From the NCBI RefSeq assembly GCF_024055575.1, contig NZ_JAMXOE010000008.1, positions 124,001 to 188,000 on the forward strand: 64,000 nucleotides of DNA. Reading direction: 5' to 3'. The position numbers were made by a program, and so were the translations under genes. The notes under the pieces were generated by a model that did not search any database, was not told the DNA's origin, and was given only the letters and a program-made list of their open reading frames with translations. Source of the DNA: Mucilaginibacter flavidus (lineage in GTDB: Bacteria; Bacteroidota; Bacteroidia; Sphingobacteriales; Sphingobacteriaceae). Numbering within the stretch: the first letter of the stretch is position 1; each line of letters starts with the position of its first letter. Below are positions 44,670 to 52,171 of this stretch, in pieces.

Positions 44670-45443
44670 CTATTCAAATAATACTTGATCGGCAGTATAA
44701 TAAGTCTTGCGTGAACCAATTTCAGCCTTAAGGATTGTTTCTCCAACCGGAGTCAGCTTATGTTTGGGCAGGTGCACCTGGAGAAAGTCTCTTTCCTTCT
44801 CCGTTATGGTATCTGGAAAGTTTTTTGATATATGTCTTTCGGCATCGACGAGCACCTTAGTGATAGCTTTGGTTAAGACGTCAATCGTTTCCCCTGGAAT
44901 TTTATCGGCTTTTGAAAACGGTGATATCTTAGCTGCGTAGAGGATTTCATCTACATAAGCATTACCAATGCCACGAATAACCTTTCCTTCCGTCAAAACG
45001 GTTTTAATATGGTGTGACGATTGCTTCAATGCACCTATCAGGTAACCGTCCGGCATACGCATTGCATCGGGTACTTTTGCTTTTATCGGATCAAGTGTGA
45101 GGGTTACGGCCTTCTGCCAGTCAGTGATCGCCAATCCGCTGCCGTCAGAAAACATGAGTTCAGCGATAGTAAATCGATTTTCATTATTACCCTCATACCA
45201 ATACATCGTCCCATGTAGCATGAGATGAAGTCCGAGCACATGTCCGTTTTCGAATGCAAAATGTAGCTCCTTACCTTCCCTGGTAATTCCATCGAGTCGT
45301 TGACCTTCAAGGGCTTCTATAAGAGCAGATTCCGGCACCTTAAGTTTCCTATTGATAATAATTTTTATATGACTAAGCCTTTTCCCTACAAGCCGCTTGG
45401 TAAGGTTTTTGCTGAATATATTTAGATCTGGTATTTCTGGCAT
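44670..45443 (-). CDS. Fpg/Nei-family DNA glycosylase, zincless-finger type
   Basis: 257 residues. MPEIPDLNIF corresponds to the catalytic MPELPEVE start (Pro2 nucleophile, Glu3); EGKELHFAF carries the conserved Lys; IRGIGNAYVDEILY is the helix-two-turn-helix motif. The C-terminal finger lacks all four cysteines, but the conserved Arg segment GSRKTYYTADQ is retained, so it is a zincless finger. The enzyme should excise oxidised bases and nick the strand by beta-elimination. Whether 8-oxoG or oxidised pyrimidines are preferred cannot be read. Confidence 0.88.
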   Translation of the reverse strand: MPEIPDLNIFSKNLTKRLVGKRLSHIKIIINRKLKVPESALIEALEGQRLDGITREGKELHFAFENGHVLGLHLMLHGTMYWYEGNNENRFTIAELMFSDGSGLAITDWQKAVTLTLDPIKAKVPDAMRMPDGYLIGALKQSSHHIKTVLTEGKVIRGIGNAYVDEILYAAKISPFSKADKIPGETIDVLTKAITKVLVDAERHISKNFPDTITEKERDFLQVHLPKHKLTPVGETILKAEIGSRKTYYTADQVLFE

Positions 45444-45458
45444 ATCAATGTATTAGTG

Positions 45459-45689
45459 TTATTTATATTGGCTCTCAATCCGGCAGCCTATCTCATCCAC
45501 TATTGATTGTGGTAATATAGCGCCTGACGCTTGAATCCATTCGAAATTTTCTGTGTGGGCGACTGTACCGATCCAAACGCCGTTAAAAAGAACTTCATAG
45601 TGATCGTTTTGCATGACAGCTTCACAGTATACTAACTCGTTAGCGTATTCTATGCCGAATCCAAAAACCGGGTGTTCTGTATCATCCAT
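45459..45689 (-). CDS. Small protein upstream of Fpg-like gene, unknown
   Basis: 76 residues, start ATG 45689, ending 15 bp before the glycosylase start on the same strand. Acidic, with tidy alternating strands (YEVLFNGVWIGTVAHTENFEW) and no signal peptide; probably a small cytoplasmic fold. No family recognised. Divergent from the umu-like operon across a 79-bp gap. Confidence 0.65.
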   Translation of the reverse strand: MDDTEHPVFGFGIEYANELVYCEAVMQNDHYEVLFNGVWIGTVAHTENFEWIQASGAILPQSIVDEIGCRIESQYK

Positions 45690-45718
45690 GACGCTAAATT
45701 ATAAAATTAAAACAAGTG

Positions 45719-45751
45719 CTTGCATTTACTAATATTTTTAGCATAGATTTG
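45719..45751 (+). promoter_or_regulatory. Promoter of the umuDC-like operon
   Basis: CTTG (45719-45722) - N21 - TAGATTTG (45744-45751) fits the Bacteroidota consensus; start codon of the first gene is 18 bp on. No LexA box is recognised. Confidence 0.55.
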
Positions 45752-45768
45752 TATAAAATTAATATGTT

Positions 45769-46242
45769 ATGGAAAAGTTTAGTATCGAAACAAGGGATGG
45801 CGATGAATACATCGTCTCTAATGAGTACGGCTTTACCTTGAAGGTAATCCCACCAGGAAAACAAGAAAGCCACATTTATACCCCACGAAAAGAGGTTGCA
45901 GCTATTTACCTGGAGGATATAGATTTAGCGTGGCCGGATTGTTCAGATTTTAAAGATGATGACGAATGTGAGGGGGCGTTACCCGGTCGCCGCTCAAAGT
46001 TTACATTGGATCATTATGAATTCGAAGGAATCGATATTTTTTTCGATGACAATGATGTACCAGAATGCAACAAAAATATGTGGATGGATGCGATTGAGTA
46101 CTACAGCCAGCTGAAATTAAATAAAACACTTTACGCGTTAAATGCATATGGGTATGAATACGATTACTCAAAACTGAACGACACGACACAGGTAATGAGG
46201 GTTTTAAATGGTAAAGACTTAGTTAACGCTAATTTAAATTAA
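45769..46242 (+). CDS. Acidic protein of the umu-like operon, unknown function
   Basis: 157 residues with strongly acidic stretches (FKDDDECE; DIFFDDNDVPE) and no membrane segment. First gene of a close-packed run (gaps of 26, -7, 1 and 3 bp) with the UmuD-like, UmuC, 97-residue and SRAP proteins. I recognise no family. Acidic surface and context would fit a DNA-mimic or protein-partner role, but that is speculative. Confidence 0.75.
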   Translation: MEKFSIETRDGDEYIVSNEYGFTLKVIPPGKQESHIYTPRKEVAAIYLEDIDLAWPDCSDFKDDDECEGALPGRRSKFTLDHYEFEGIDIFFDDNDVPECNKNMWMDAIEYYSQLKLNKTLYALNAYGYEYDYSKLNDTTQVMRVLNGKDLVNANLN

Positions 46243-46268
46243 TTGGGTATTAAATAAATACGGTAAGA

Positions 46269-46685
46269 ATGCGCAGAACGCTGGTTGACCCAAAGGAATT
46301 TATACAAAGTGGTTTTACTTCTCCTGCAGAAGAATATGCAGTACCCGATTTACGGCTCGACCATTTAATGATTCGTGATCCCGAAGCAACCTATCCGGCA
46401 AGAATGCAGGGTAAAGCAATGGAGAAAGCTGGAATAGCGGAAGGTTCGTATCTTTTATTCGACAGGGGCATTGATCCGAAGAATGGCGATATAGTTTACG
46501 TATGGTATGACAATGAAAAGCTAATCAGGTTTTACGAAAAGCATGGTCAAAAAATAACATTGTACGCGGCTACCCCTGGTTATCCGTCTATACAAGTAGA
46601 GAGTGAATTAAAATTTATTGGTGTGGTTACGTGGGCAAATAAATGCTTGTGCCCCCGAATGTTTCCCCTTGTAAAACAATGGTAG
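46269..46685 (+). CDS. UmuD-like S24 protein lacking the catalytic Ser–Lys dyad
   Basis: 138 residues aligning along UmuD: SGFTSPAEEY (cleavage-site region), LDHLMIRDPEATYPARMQGKAM, AGIAEGSYLLFDRG, NGDIVYVWYDNEKLIRFYEK, KFIGVVTWANK. UmuD/LexA need Ser in G-(D/N)-S-M and a Lys in the later strand. Here the motif is G-K-A50-M (bases 46416-46418 GCA) and the Lys position is Arg87. Both catalytic residues are missing, so self-cleavage is not expected, and the usual Cys/Ala-Gly cleavage pair is S-G. The gene overlaps umuC by 7 bp, so a partner of the polymerase is still likely. Confidence 0.85.
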   Translation: MRRTLVDPKEFIQSGFTSPAEEYAVPDLRLDHLMIRDPEATYPARMQGKAMEKAGIAEGSYLLFDRGIDPKNGDIVYVWYDNEKLIRFYEKHGQKITLYAATPGYPSIQVESELKFIGVVTWANKCLCPRMFPLVKQW

Positions 46686-47962
46686 CAATAGCAGATTGTG
46701 TCGGTTTCTATGCCGCCTGGCATCAAAGTACAGAACCCTGGTTACAAGGTGTACCGGTGGTGTCGTTGAGCAATAACGATGGTTGTATGATAGCGCTTAG
46801 TCCGGAAGCTAAAGCACTTGGCGCGTCACGTACGGAGCCCTGGCATTTTGTGATGGATAAATACGTTCCTTTAGGAATGGTTGCTTACAGCAGCAATTAC
46901 CGGGAGTACCAGGCAATGAACAAAAGGTTAATGAAGATATTGGCGAGGTTCGTTCCGCGATTAGAAACCTACAGTATCGACGAATGTTGGATGGATATGT
47001 CGGGAGTACAGAATCTGAGCACGCTTGTACCCTTTATAATCAATGAAACTAAAAAACTTACTGGCATACAAATTCGCATAGGGGTTGCTCCAACGAAGAC
47101 ATTAGCTAAAGTTGCGATACATCTCGCGAAGCAGGATCCTACCAACAGCTTTATTATTAACAATCAATCTGAAATTGATACCGCGTTACAACGGGTTGCC
47201 GTTGAAGATATGTGGAACGTTGGCCGGCAGTATGCAAATATGCTACACCGTAATGGCATACATACCGCTGCACGCTTAGCTATAACACCTGAATGGTGGG
47301 TACGCAAAAAAATGACTGTTGTAGGCTGGCGGACTCAACAGGAGTTACGAGGTAACGTTTGCTTGAAATTAGTAGAAGTAATGGACCCCAAAAAGAATAT
47401 TGGTGTAGGCCGGTCATTTAAGAAAACCACGTCAGATGCCCAACAGCTTATCGATGCGTCAACGTTTTATGGCTATCGCCTAGCTGAGAAATTACGAGAG
47501 GAAAAGTTGGTTGCCACAGTTTTACAGGTTTCATTACGTACGAATAAATGGAAGGTAGATACTGCGCAGCATCAGCCCCGACGAATATTTCACCTGGATA
47601 CGGGTATAAACAATATGATTGACGTTACGAGGTATGCCAGGCATGCTATCAAATCTATTATTGATGAGAATTTACGAAATAAGGTATCCTATAAATACAT
47701 GAAGATTGAAGTGTTCGCATCCGGGCTCCTCCCCGAAAACGAAAATCAGATTGTCATTAATGACAGCTATGCCGCAGGCTCAAAGAACCGCTTAAGTCGG
47801 GTAATAGATGATATCAACCTACAAATGGGCAAGGGTAAAGTTTGTTTCGCAAACAACTTAAAGGCGTGGAAACATGATAACTTAGAAGCTTACATAATGC
47901 GGCAACAATACCCAAGCCCTAAGTATTTTACAGACTGGAACGAAAGCCCACTTCTTCGTTAA
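46679..47962 (+). CDS. umuC: Y-family DNA polymerase, UmuC type
   Basis: 427 residues from ATG 46679, overlapping the previous stop (ATGGTAG). Y-family motifs: first catalytic Asp in AIADCVGFYAAW, VSLSNNDGCMIALSPEAKALG finger region, YSIDECWMD with the catalytic Asp-Glu pair, IGVAPTKTLAKVA, and a C-terminal little-finger plus UmuC-specific (DUF4113-like) tail. It performs error-prone translesion synthesis. The FYAAWH segment differs from the usual FYASCE, but the three metal-binding acids appear kept. Expression is probably coupled to the UmuD-like gene. Confidence 0.92.
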   Translation: MVAIADCVGFYAAWHQSTEPWLQGVPVVSLSNNDGCMIALSPEAKALGASRTEPWHFVMDKYVPLGMVAYSSNYREYQAMNKRLMKILARFVPRLETYSIDECWMDMSGVQNLSTLVPFIINETKKLTGIQIRIGVAPTKTLAKVAIHLAKQDPTNSFIINNQSEIDTALQRVAVEDMWNVGRQYANMLHRNGIHTAARLAITPEWWVRKKMTVVGWRTQQELRGNVCLKLVEVMDPKKNIGVGRSFKKTTSDAQQLIDASTFYGYRLAEKLREEKLVATVLQVSLRTNKWKVDTAQHQPRRIFHLDTGINNMIDVTRYARHAIKSIIDENLRNKVSYKYMKIEVFASGLLPENENQIVINDSYAAGSKNRLSRVIDDINLQMGKGKVCFANNLKAWKHDNLEAYIMRQQYPSPKYFTDWNESPLLR

Positions 47963-47963
47963 T

Positions 47964-48257
47964 ATGTTATTTAATACCTTTAACATCGAGTTACAATATC
48001 GGGGGACTCTGTGTGAACTCGATATTCGAGAGGCTTACACGAGTGACGGAACGAGGAACTTTGAGATAATACAGGGCGGTATATGTATCTTGCTCATGAT
48101 GTTTAAAAACGGATTGTGGAGCGTATATATCGTTGATGATCTGCACCCGGTAGCCAAACAGGATACCGAAATGTTTGTTACTGATGAATTAATAGAATTA
48201 TTAACCCAGGCGATCAAGACTTATTTGGACTGCCTAACCGGAAATAAATTGAGCTAA
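47964..48257 (+). CDS. Small protein between UmuC and SRAP, unknown
   Basis: 97 residues; ATG follows the umuC stop by 1 bp and its own stop precedes the SRAP gene by 3 bp, so it is firmly in the operon. Alternating beta-like first half (FNIELQYRGTLCELDI) and a helical end (DELIELLTQAIKTYLDC). No signal peptide, no known family. Context suggests a damage-tolerance partner. Confidence 0.75.
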   Translation: MLFNTFNIELQYRGTLCELDIREAYTSDGTRNFEIIQGGICILLMMFKNGLWSVYIVDDLHPVAKQDTEMFVTDELIELLTQAIKTYLDCLTGNKLS

Positions 48258-48260
48258 AAT

Positions 48261-48932
48261 ATGTGTGGTAGATTAGACTTTGGTAGCAGCGCTGAAGTAG
48301 CTGCGAAGCTTGGTGTAGAAGATTCCGATGGCTTAAGAGATGGTGACCCTAACTTACCCCCTTATAGTAAAGCCGTAGTATTCGGAATTCTTGACAGGAA
48401 TCCTAACAAATTGATGCATATGGGTTGGCCTTTGGTCCCGTCATGGAGTAAGGAGTACCCAAAGTTTAACACAAGTAATGCAAAAAGTGAAGAAATGCAC
48501 GAAAAAACCGCTTACAAGGGACTTTTGGGCAAACGTCATTGTATAGTCGCTGTCAATGGGTTTTACGAGTGGGAACGAAAAGGTGAGAATCGTTCTTTTT
48601 ATTTCACTATGGCAGACGGAAGCCAAATGATGTTTGCAGGATTATGGGACTATAATAAAATCCTCATTCCGCCGGTATTGAGTTGTACCATCATAACCAG
48701 AGAGCCGAACGAAATTATTGGTGAAGTGCACGACCGAATGCCCGTTATTTTGACCAAAGAGCAAATGAAAATATGGTTGGATACTACTTTACCGTATGAA
48801 GAGCGAGCGAAGGTATTGCAGCCTATTGAGAACAGCTACATACTCAAGCGTGAAGTAGGTAAATCAGTAGGAAAGGCCACTAATAAGTCTAGAGACTGGT
48901 TTAATGATAAACCGGACGACTGCTTGTTTTAA
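48261..48932 (+). CDS. SOS response-associated peptidase (SRAP/HMCES-YedK)
   Basis: 223 residues. Cys2 after the initiator Met (MCGRLDFG) forms the thiazolidine link to abasic sites; FNTSNAKSE gives the conserved Asn/Glu region, VNGFYEWE the catalytic Glu, and VHDRMPVIL the His. The enzyme shields abasic sites in single-stranded DNA by a self-reversible DNA-protein crosslink. Its operon with UmuC and a UmuD-like protein is consistent with DNA-damage tolerance. Confidence 0.95.
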   Translation: MCGRLDFGSSAEVAAKLGVEDSDGLRDGDPNLPPYSKAVVFGILDRNPNKLMHMGWPLVPSWSKEYPKFNTSNAKSEEMHEKTAYKGLLGKRHCIVAVNGFYEWERKGENRSFYFTMADGSQMMFAGLWDYNKILIPPVLSCTIITREPNEIIGEVHDRMPVILTKEQMKIWLDTTLPYEERAKVLQPIENSYILKREVGKSVGKATNKSRDWFNDKPDDCLF

Positions 48933-49034
48933 CATTGCACGAGCACCAATTCCCGTGTTTAAAATTATAAAAAGCATGTGGATTTTTAGACGTCGCTATA
49001 CACAACTTCATGCAATAAATGTTTACTTTGCTTT

Positions 49035-49973
49035 ATGGAATTTGGAAATTTAAACGGCGAGTTTGAAGGTGTTAATTTTGCTTTACCGCCAGACCCTGAA
49101 GCGACAACGAAGACATTACAAGATAAAAGGAATGGTGCTAACCTAGAAATACGTATCGGTGGAGCTAAATGGGCTGACAAACGATGGAAGGGAGTAGTCT
49201 ATCCAAATACACTGAAAGAAGACGAATATCTTAAAGTCTATTCCGAGAATTTTAATACCATTGAGTTCGGTCCCACATTCTATAATATCTATAAAGCTGA
49301 AGAACTCAGTAAGTGGAAAGAACAGGTCTCAGGATCACCTGATTTCAAATTTCTCCCTAAGTTCCCACAGCACATAACGCATATCCGACGTTTTGTCAAT
49401 GCAGAGGAAGTTACAACAAAGTTTTACGAAAGCCTTAATGGGCTTGGTAGTCACGTGGGCCCGTTGTTGTTGCAGCTGCCGGACAACATTACACCAAAAA
49501 GCTATCTTCAACTCAAGGCTTATCTAGAGTCAATGCCCCGAAATTTGAAAGTAGCGGTAGAGGTGCGTCACAGAGATTGGTTTGCAATCGAATCTAATCG
49601 GATAGATCTGTTCAATTTATTGAGCCGATTAGATATACCATGGGTGATAACAGATGCACCAGGTCGAAGGGATGTTCTTCATATGAATTTATCTACTACT
49701 GATGCTATAATCAGATTTGTCGGAGCTTCGCCAATAAATGTTAAAGTTGAAGGAGATACCAGTCTAGGACGTAGCAAGCCACACGAAGTTGACTACACGA
49801 GGATTGATGAATGGGTGGAACGATTGAAGGTTTGGAGAGATCAAGGTCTAAAGTCGGTATGGTTCTTTGTGCATCAGCATAATGAGAGATTAACCCCAGT
49901 GATGTGTGACTATCTAATACAACAGCTAAATGCGAAATTGGGCGTGGACGTGAAAAGACCAACGTTGCTTTGA
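49035..49973 (+). CDS. DUF72 family protein
   Basis: 312 residues. DUF72/YecE TIM-barrel: IRIGGAKWADKRWKGVVYP, YSENFNTIEFGPTFYNI, KFLPKFPQHITHIRRF, LLLQLPDNI, VAVEVRHRDWF and VWFFVHQHNE. Function of the family is unknown, though it often sits near DNA-repair genes. The first 35 residues are variable and an internal start is possible. 102 bp after SRAP; its stop lies just before the right direct repeat (50021). Confidence 0.88.
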   Translation: MEFGNLNGEFEGVNFALPPDPEATTKTLQDKRNGANLEIRIGGAKWADKRWKGVVYPNTLKEDEYLKVYSENFNTIEFGPTFYNIYKAEELSKWKEQVSGSPDFKFLPKFPQHITHIRRFVNAEEVTTKFYESLNGLGSHVGPLLLQLPDNITPKSYLQLKAYLESMPRNLKVAVEVRHRDWFAIESNRIDLFNLLSRLDIPWVITDAPGRRDVLHMNLSTTDAIIRFVGASPINVKVEGDTSLGRSKPHEVDYTRIDEWVERLKVWRDQGLKSVWFFVHQHNERLTPVMCDYLIQQLNAKLGVDVKRPTLL

Positions 49974-50020
49974 CAGGTCCTCGGGATTTTATTTGCATTA
50001 CGACAGGAGAAATTCGCAAT

Positions 50021-50062
50021 ATCTGTCCCTACAGGTTTAACCATTCGCCGGTTTCTGTTCCA
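50021..50062 (+). repeat. Direct repeat, right copy (intact xseB 3' end)
   Basis: 38/42 match to 43229-43270. Contains the last eight codons plus stop of xseB on the minus strand and 16 bp beyond. Confidence 0.7.
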
Positions 50063-50249
50063 TCTGGCTGATGATCTTATTGACTTCAGCTTCGGTTTTT
50101 GTAAGCTTCGATTGACAGAGTGCTATTAACTCAGATGCCCTTTTTATCTTTTCAGCAAGAACGTCCACAGACACTGTTTCGTTTTGAATGTCTGCCTCAA
50201 TCTGTCTGAGCTCCTTAAAAGCATCTTCGTATGACATGTTAATTTCCAT
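50037..50249 (-). CDS. xseB: Exodeoxyribonuclease VII small subunit
   Basis: 70 residues, standard XseB length. YEDAFKELRQIEADIQNETV...LAEKIKRASELI matches the two-helix XseB fold (residues 5-62). Binds several copies per XseA and activates it. Its start overlaps the xseA end by 11 bp, so they are translationally coupled. Its own 3' end is duplicated at 43229. Confidence 0.93.
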   Translation of the reverse strand: MEINMSYEDAFKELRQIEADIQNETVSVDVLAEKIKRASELIALCQSKLTKTEAEVNKIISQMEQKPANG

Positions 50250-51666
50250 CGTAGCTCGTTTTATTTTGTAAGGTAACGGATAGTTCGGTTTTCTTTAAAC
50301 GCACGGTAAAGTTATCACCTTTCTGCAAAACTCCCGGATCACTAATTATCCTTCCGTTAAAACTGACTACGGCAAAACCTCGGTTAAGTGTATTTTCAAG
50401 CGAGTAAGCTTTAAATATAGATATAGAATGATTAAGATACCCCTTGGTATTCGTTAACAAACTCTTTTGATAATGAATAATATTTATTTTCAAGTTCTGA
50501 AGGTCTTTGGATTTCTCTGAAACAACAATTTTAGGTCGGGTTAACAATGTTGCCGAAATATTAGCCAGTGCTATACGATTTAAATATGGTATAGAGCGGC
50601 CTTTGCCGGTGATAACCTGCACGATGTCGCTGATATAGGTTTTTTCCGATGAGAGCATCTGGTAAGCGGCATTGGTGATGTGCGTCTTGGTAATATTTAA
50701 CTCACTGTTCCGGGCCGATAAATTTTGCTGTGCTTTAATGAGGAGGTTTTTACGAATATTTAGGAGCTGCTCTTGAAAGGTACGATTATGATTTATTATA
50801 AACTCAGCGGACTTTGTCGGTGTCTTGACAGATGTATGTGCCATTTGATCGGCAATCGTTATGTTTTTTTGGTGACCTATACCCGTTATGACCGGTATGG
50901 GAAACCGAGCAATTGCCCGACCTATTCGGTAATGATCAAATATCAGAAAGTCAGTTTGTGCACCACCCCCACGAATTACAACGACAACGTCAAAACGAAT
51001 AGGAGATTGAAAAATAGCTATCAGCTTTTCCTCCATTGCTATCGCATTTGTTTCTCCCTGGACTTGCGTGAAATATGGGCTGATCTCAAACCGGTAACCG
51101 TATAGGTTATTGTCAAGTGTGTGCTTAAAATCTTGCCAACCCGCAGACCCTGTGGCGCATACGACTGCCATGCGTTGTATTACCAGGGGCATGGACAAAG
51201 ATTTGTTCCTGGTCCAGTATTCCTCTCCCCGCTTTTGGATGCTTTCAGGATTATTAATGCACAGACGTTCCAAAGTCTGCTGACGCTGCTGCTCAATAAC
51301 TCCTAAAGTAAAATTCGGATCTATGCTGGTGACTTCTAATTGGAGCCCATAAGTCGGTTGGTATGTAACTTTTACCTGCAACAATACCTGAATATTATTG
51401 GTGAACTTTTGGCCGGTACGGGTTCCGAACAGCGCCAGCTCCCGGGACCCGTTACCCCATGCTTTTGCTGAAAACTTTGCTAATATTTTATCCGTACCGG
51501 ACGTTTTTTCAACAAGTTCAAAGTAATGGTAGTTGGAATCTGCTTTATGGTTATGGTTGGTTACATCAGCAATTACCCAAAAGTGCATGCCGTTAAAGGC
51601 GTTATTTAATGTCTGTTCGACCTTGTCAGCAAGCTGGGATAATCTTAAATGTTCAGTTGGAGGCAT
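50239..51666 (-). CDS. xseA: Exodeoxyribonuclease VII large subunit
   Basis: 475 residues. N-terminal OB fold (MHFWVIADVTNHNHKADSNY), nuclease core with VVIRGGGAQTD and GIGHQKNITIADQMAH, then SVKTPTKSAEF and a long coiled-coil and C-terminal domain (NRGFAVVSFNGRIISDPGVL). The enterobacterial GHETD motif reads GHQKN: the His is kept, but Asp is Asn. This may be normal in Bacteroidota. It degrades single-stranded DNA in repair, complexed with XseB. Confidence 0.9.
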   Translation of the reverse strand: MPPTEHLRLSQLADKVEQTLNNAFNGMHFWVIADVTNHNHKADSNYHYFELVEKTSGTDKILAKFSAKAWGNGSRELALFGTRTGQKFTNNIQVLLQVKVTYQPTYGLQLEVTSIDPNFTLGVIEQQRQQTLERLCINNPESIQKRGEEYWTRNKSLSMPLVIQRMAVVCATGSAGWQDFKHTLDNNLYGYRFEISPYFTQVQGETNAIAMEEKLIAIFQSPIRFDVVVVIRGGGAQTDFLIFDHYRIGRAIARFPIPVITGIGHQKNITIADQMAHTSVKTPTKSAEFIINHNRTFQEQLLNIRKNLLIKAQQNLSARNSELNITKTHITNAAYQMLSSEKTYISDIVQVITGKGRSIPYLNRIALANISATLLTRPKIVVSEKSKDLQNLKINIIHYQKSLLTNTKGYLNHSISIFKAYSLENTLNRGFAVVSFNGRIISDPGVLQKGDNFTVRLKKTELSVTLQNKTSYDGN

Positions 51667-51986
51667 CTATTGTATTCCTAGGGTTTAAACCAAAATTGTG
51701 ATTATTTATCCGAAAAGTAACATTTTCTTATATAGGACTTGGAGAAACTGTCCTACCATGCGTTATACATTCTGAACGGGACCTAAATTCCTTCATTTTT
51801 AGATAATGGAATTTTGTATACTCCCCTGATTTTGAACGCATGGCGTTTTTGAGATTGGATTTGCTGTGCAACTATGAATTTAATAACTGAAAAAGTTTGT
51901 AATCTAAAATTAAGTCATCAAGAAAGTTTGATTTACGTTCATTACATATCTTAAAAAATATCTATTCTAACAGTTATCTGTGCTTA
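51667..51986. other. Intergenic region without recognisable feature
   Basis: 320 bp of AT-rich sequence upstream of xseA. No credible reading frame or structured RNA; it presumably holds the xseA promoter. Confidence 0.4.
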
Positions 51987-52109
51987 CTATCCTTTCCGTC
52001 TTTTCCGGTCTTCAACGATGACGTAAAGACCAAACCCTGCTAATAGGATTATGCCGTACATAAATCCATAACTCAACCAGTGTTGAAAAAGTTCCATCAA
52101 ATCAGACAT
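51987..52109 (-). CDS. Small single-TM protein
   Basis: 40 residues from ATG 52109. MSDLMELFQHWLSYGF, then a hydrophobic helix (MYGIILLAGFGLYVIV) and a basic tail EDRKRRKG. A tidy small membrane protein by charge and hydrophobicity, lying 62 bp downstream of the GYF_2-type membrane protein on the same strand. No known family; the composition argues for a real gene. Confidence 0.5.
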   Translation of the reverse strand: MSDLMELFQHWLSYGFMYGIILLAGFGLYVIVEDRKRRKG

Positions 52110-52171
52110 ATATTTAACCTTAAAATAGTGTTTATTAAAACTTAGAGTTTGGAACTTTCAGAGTATAAGAA

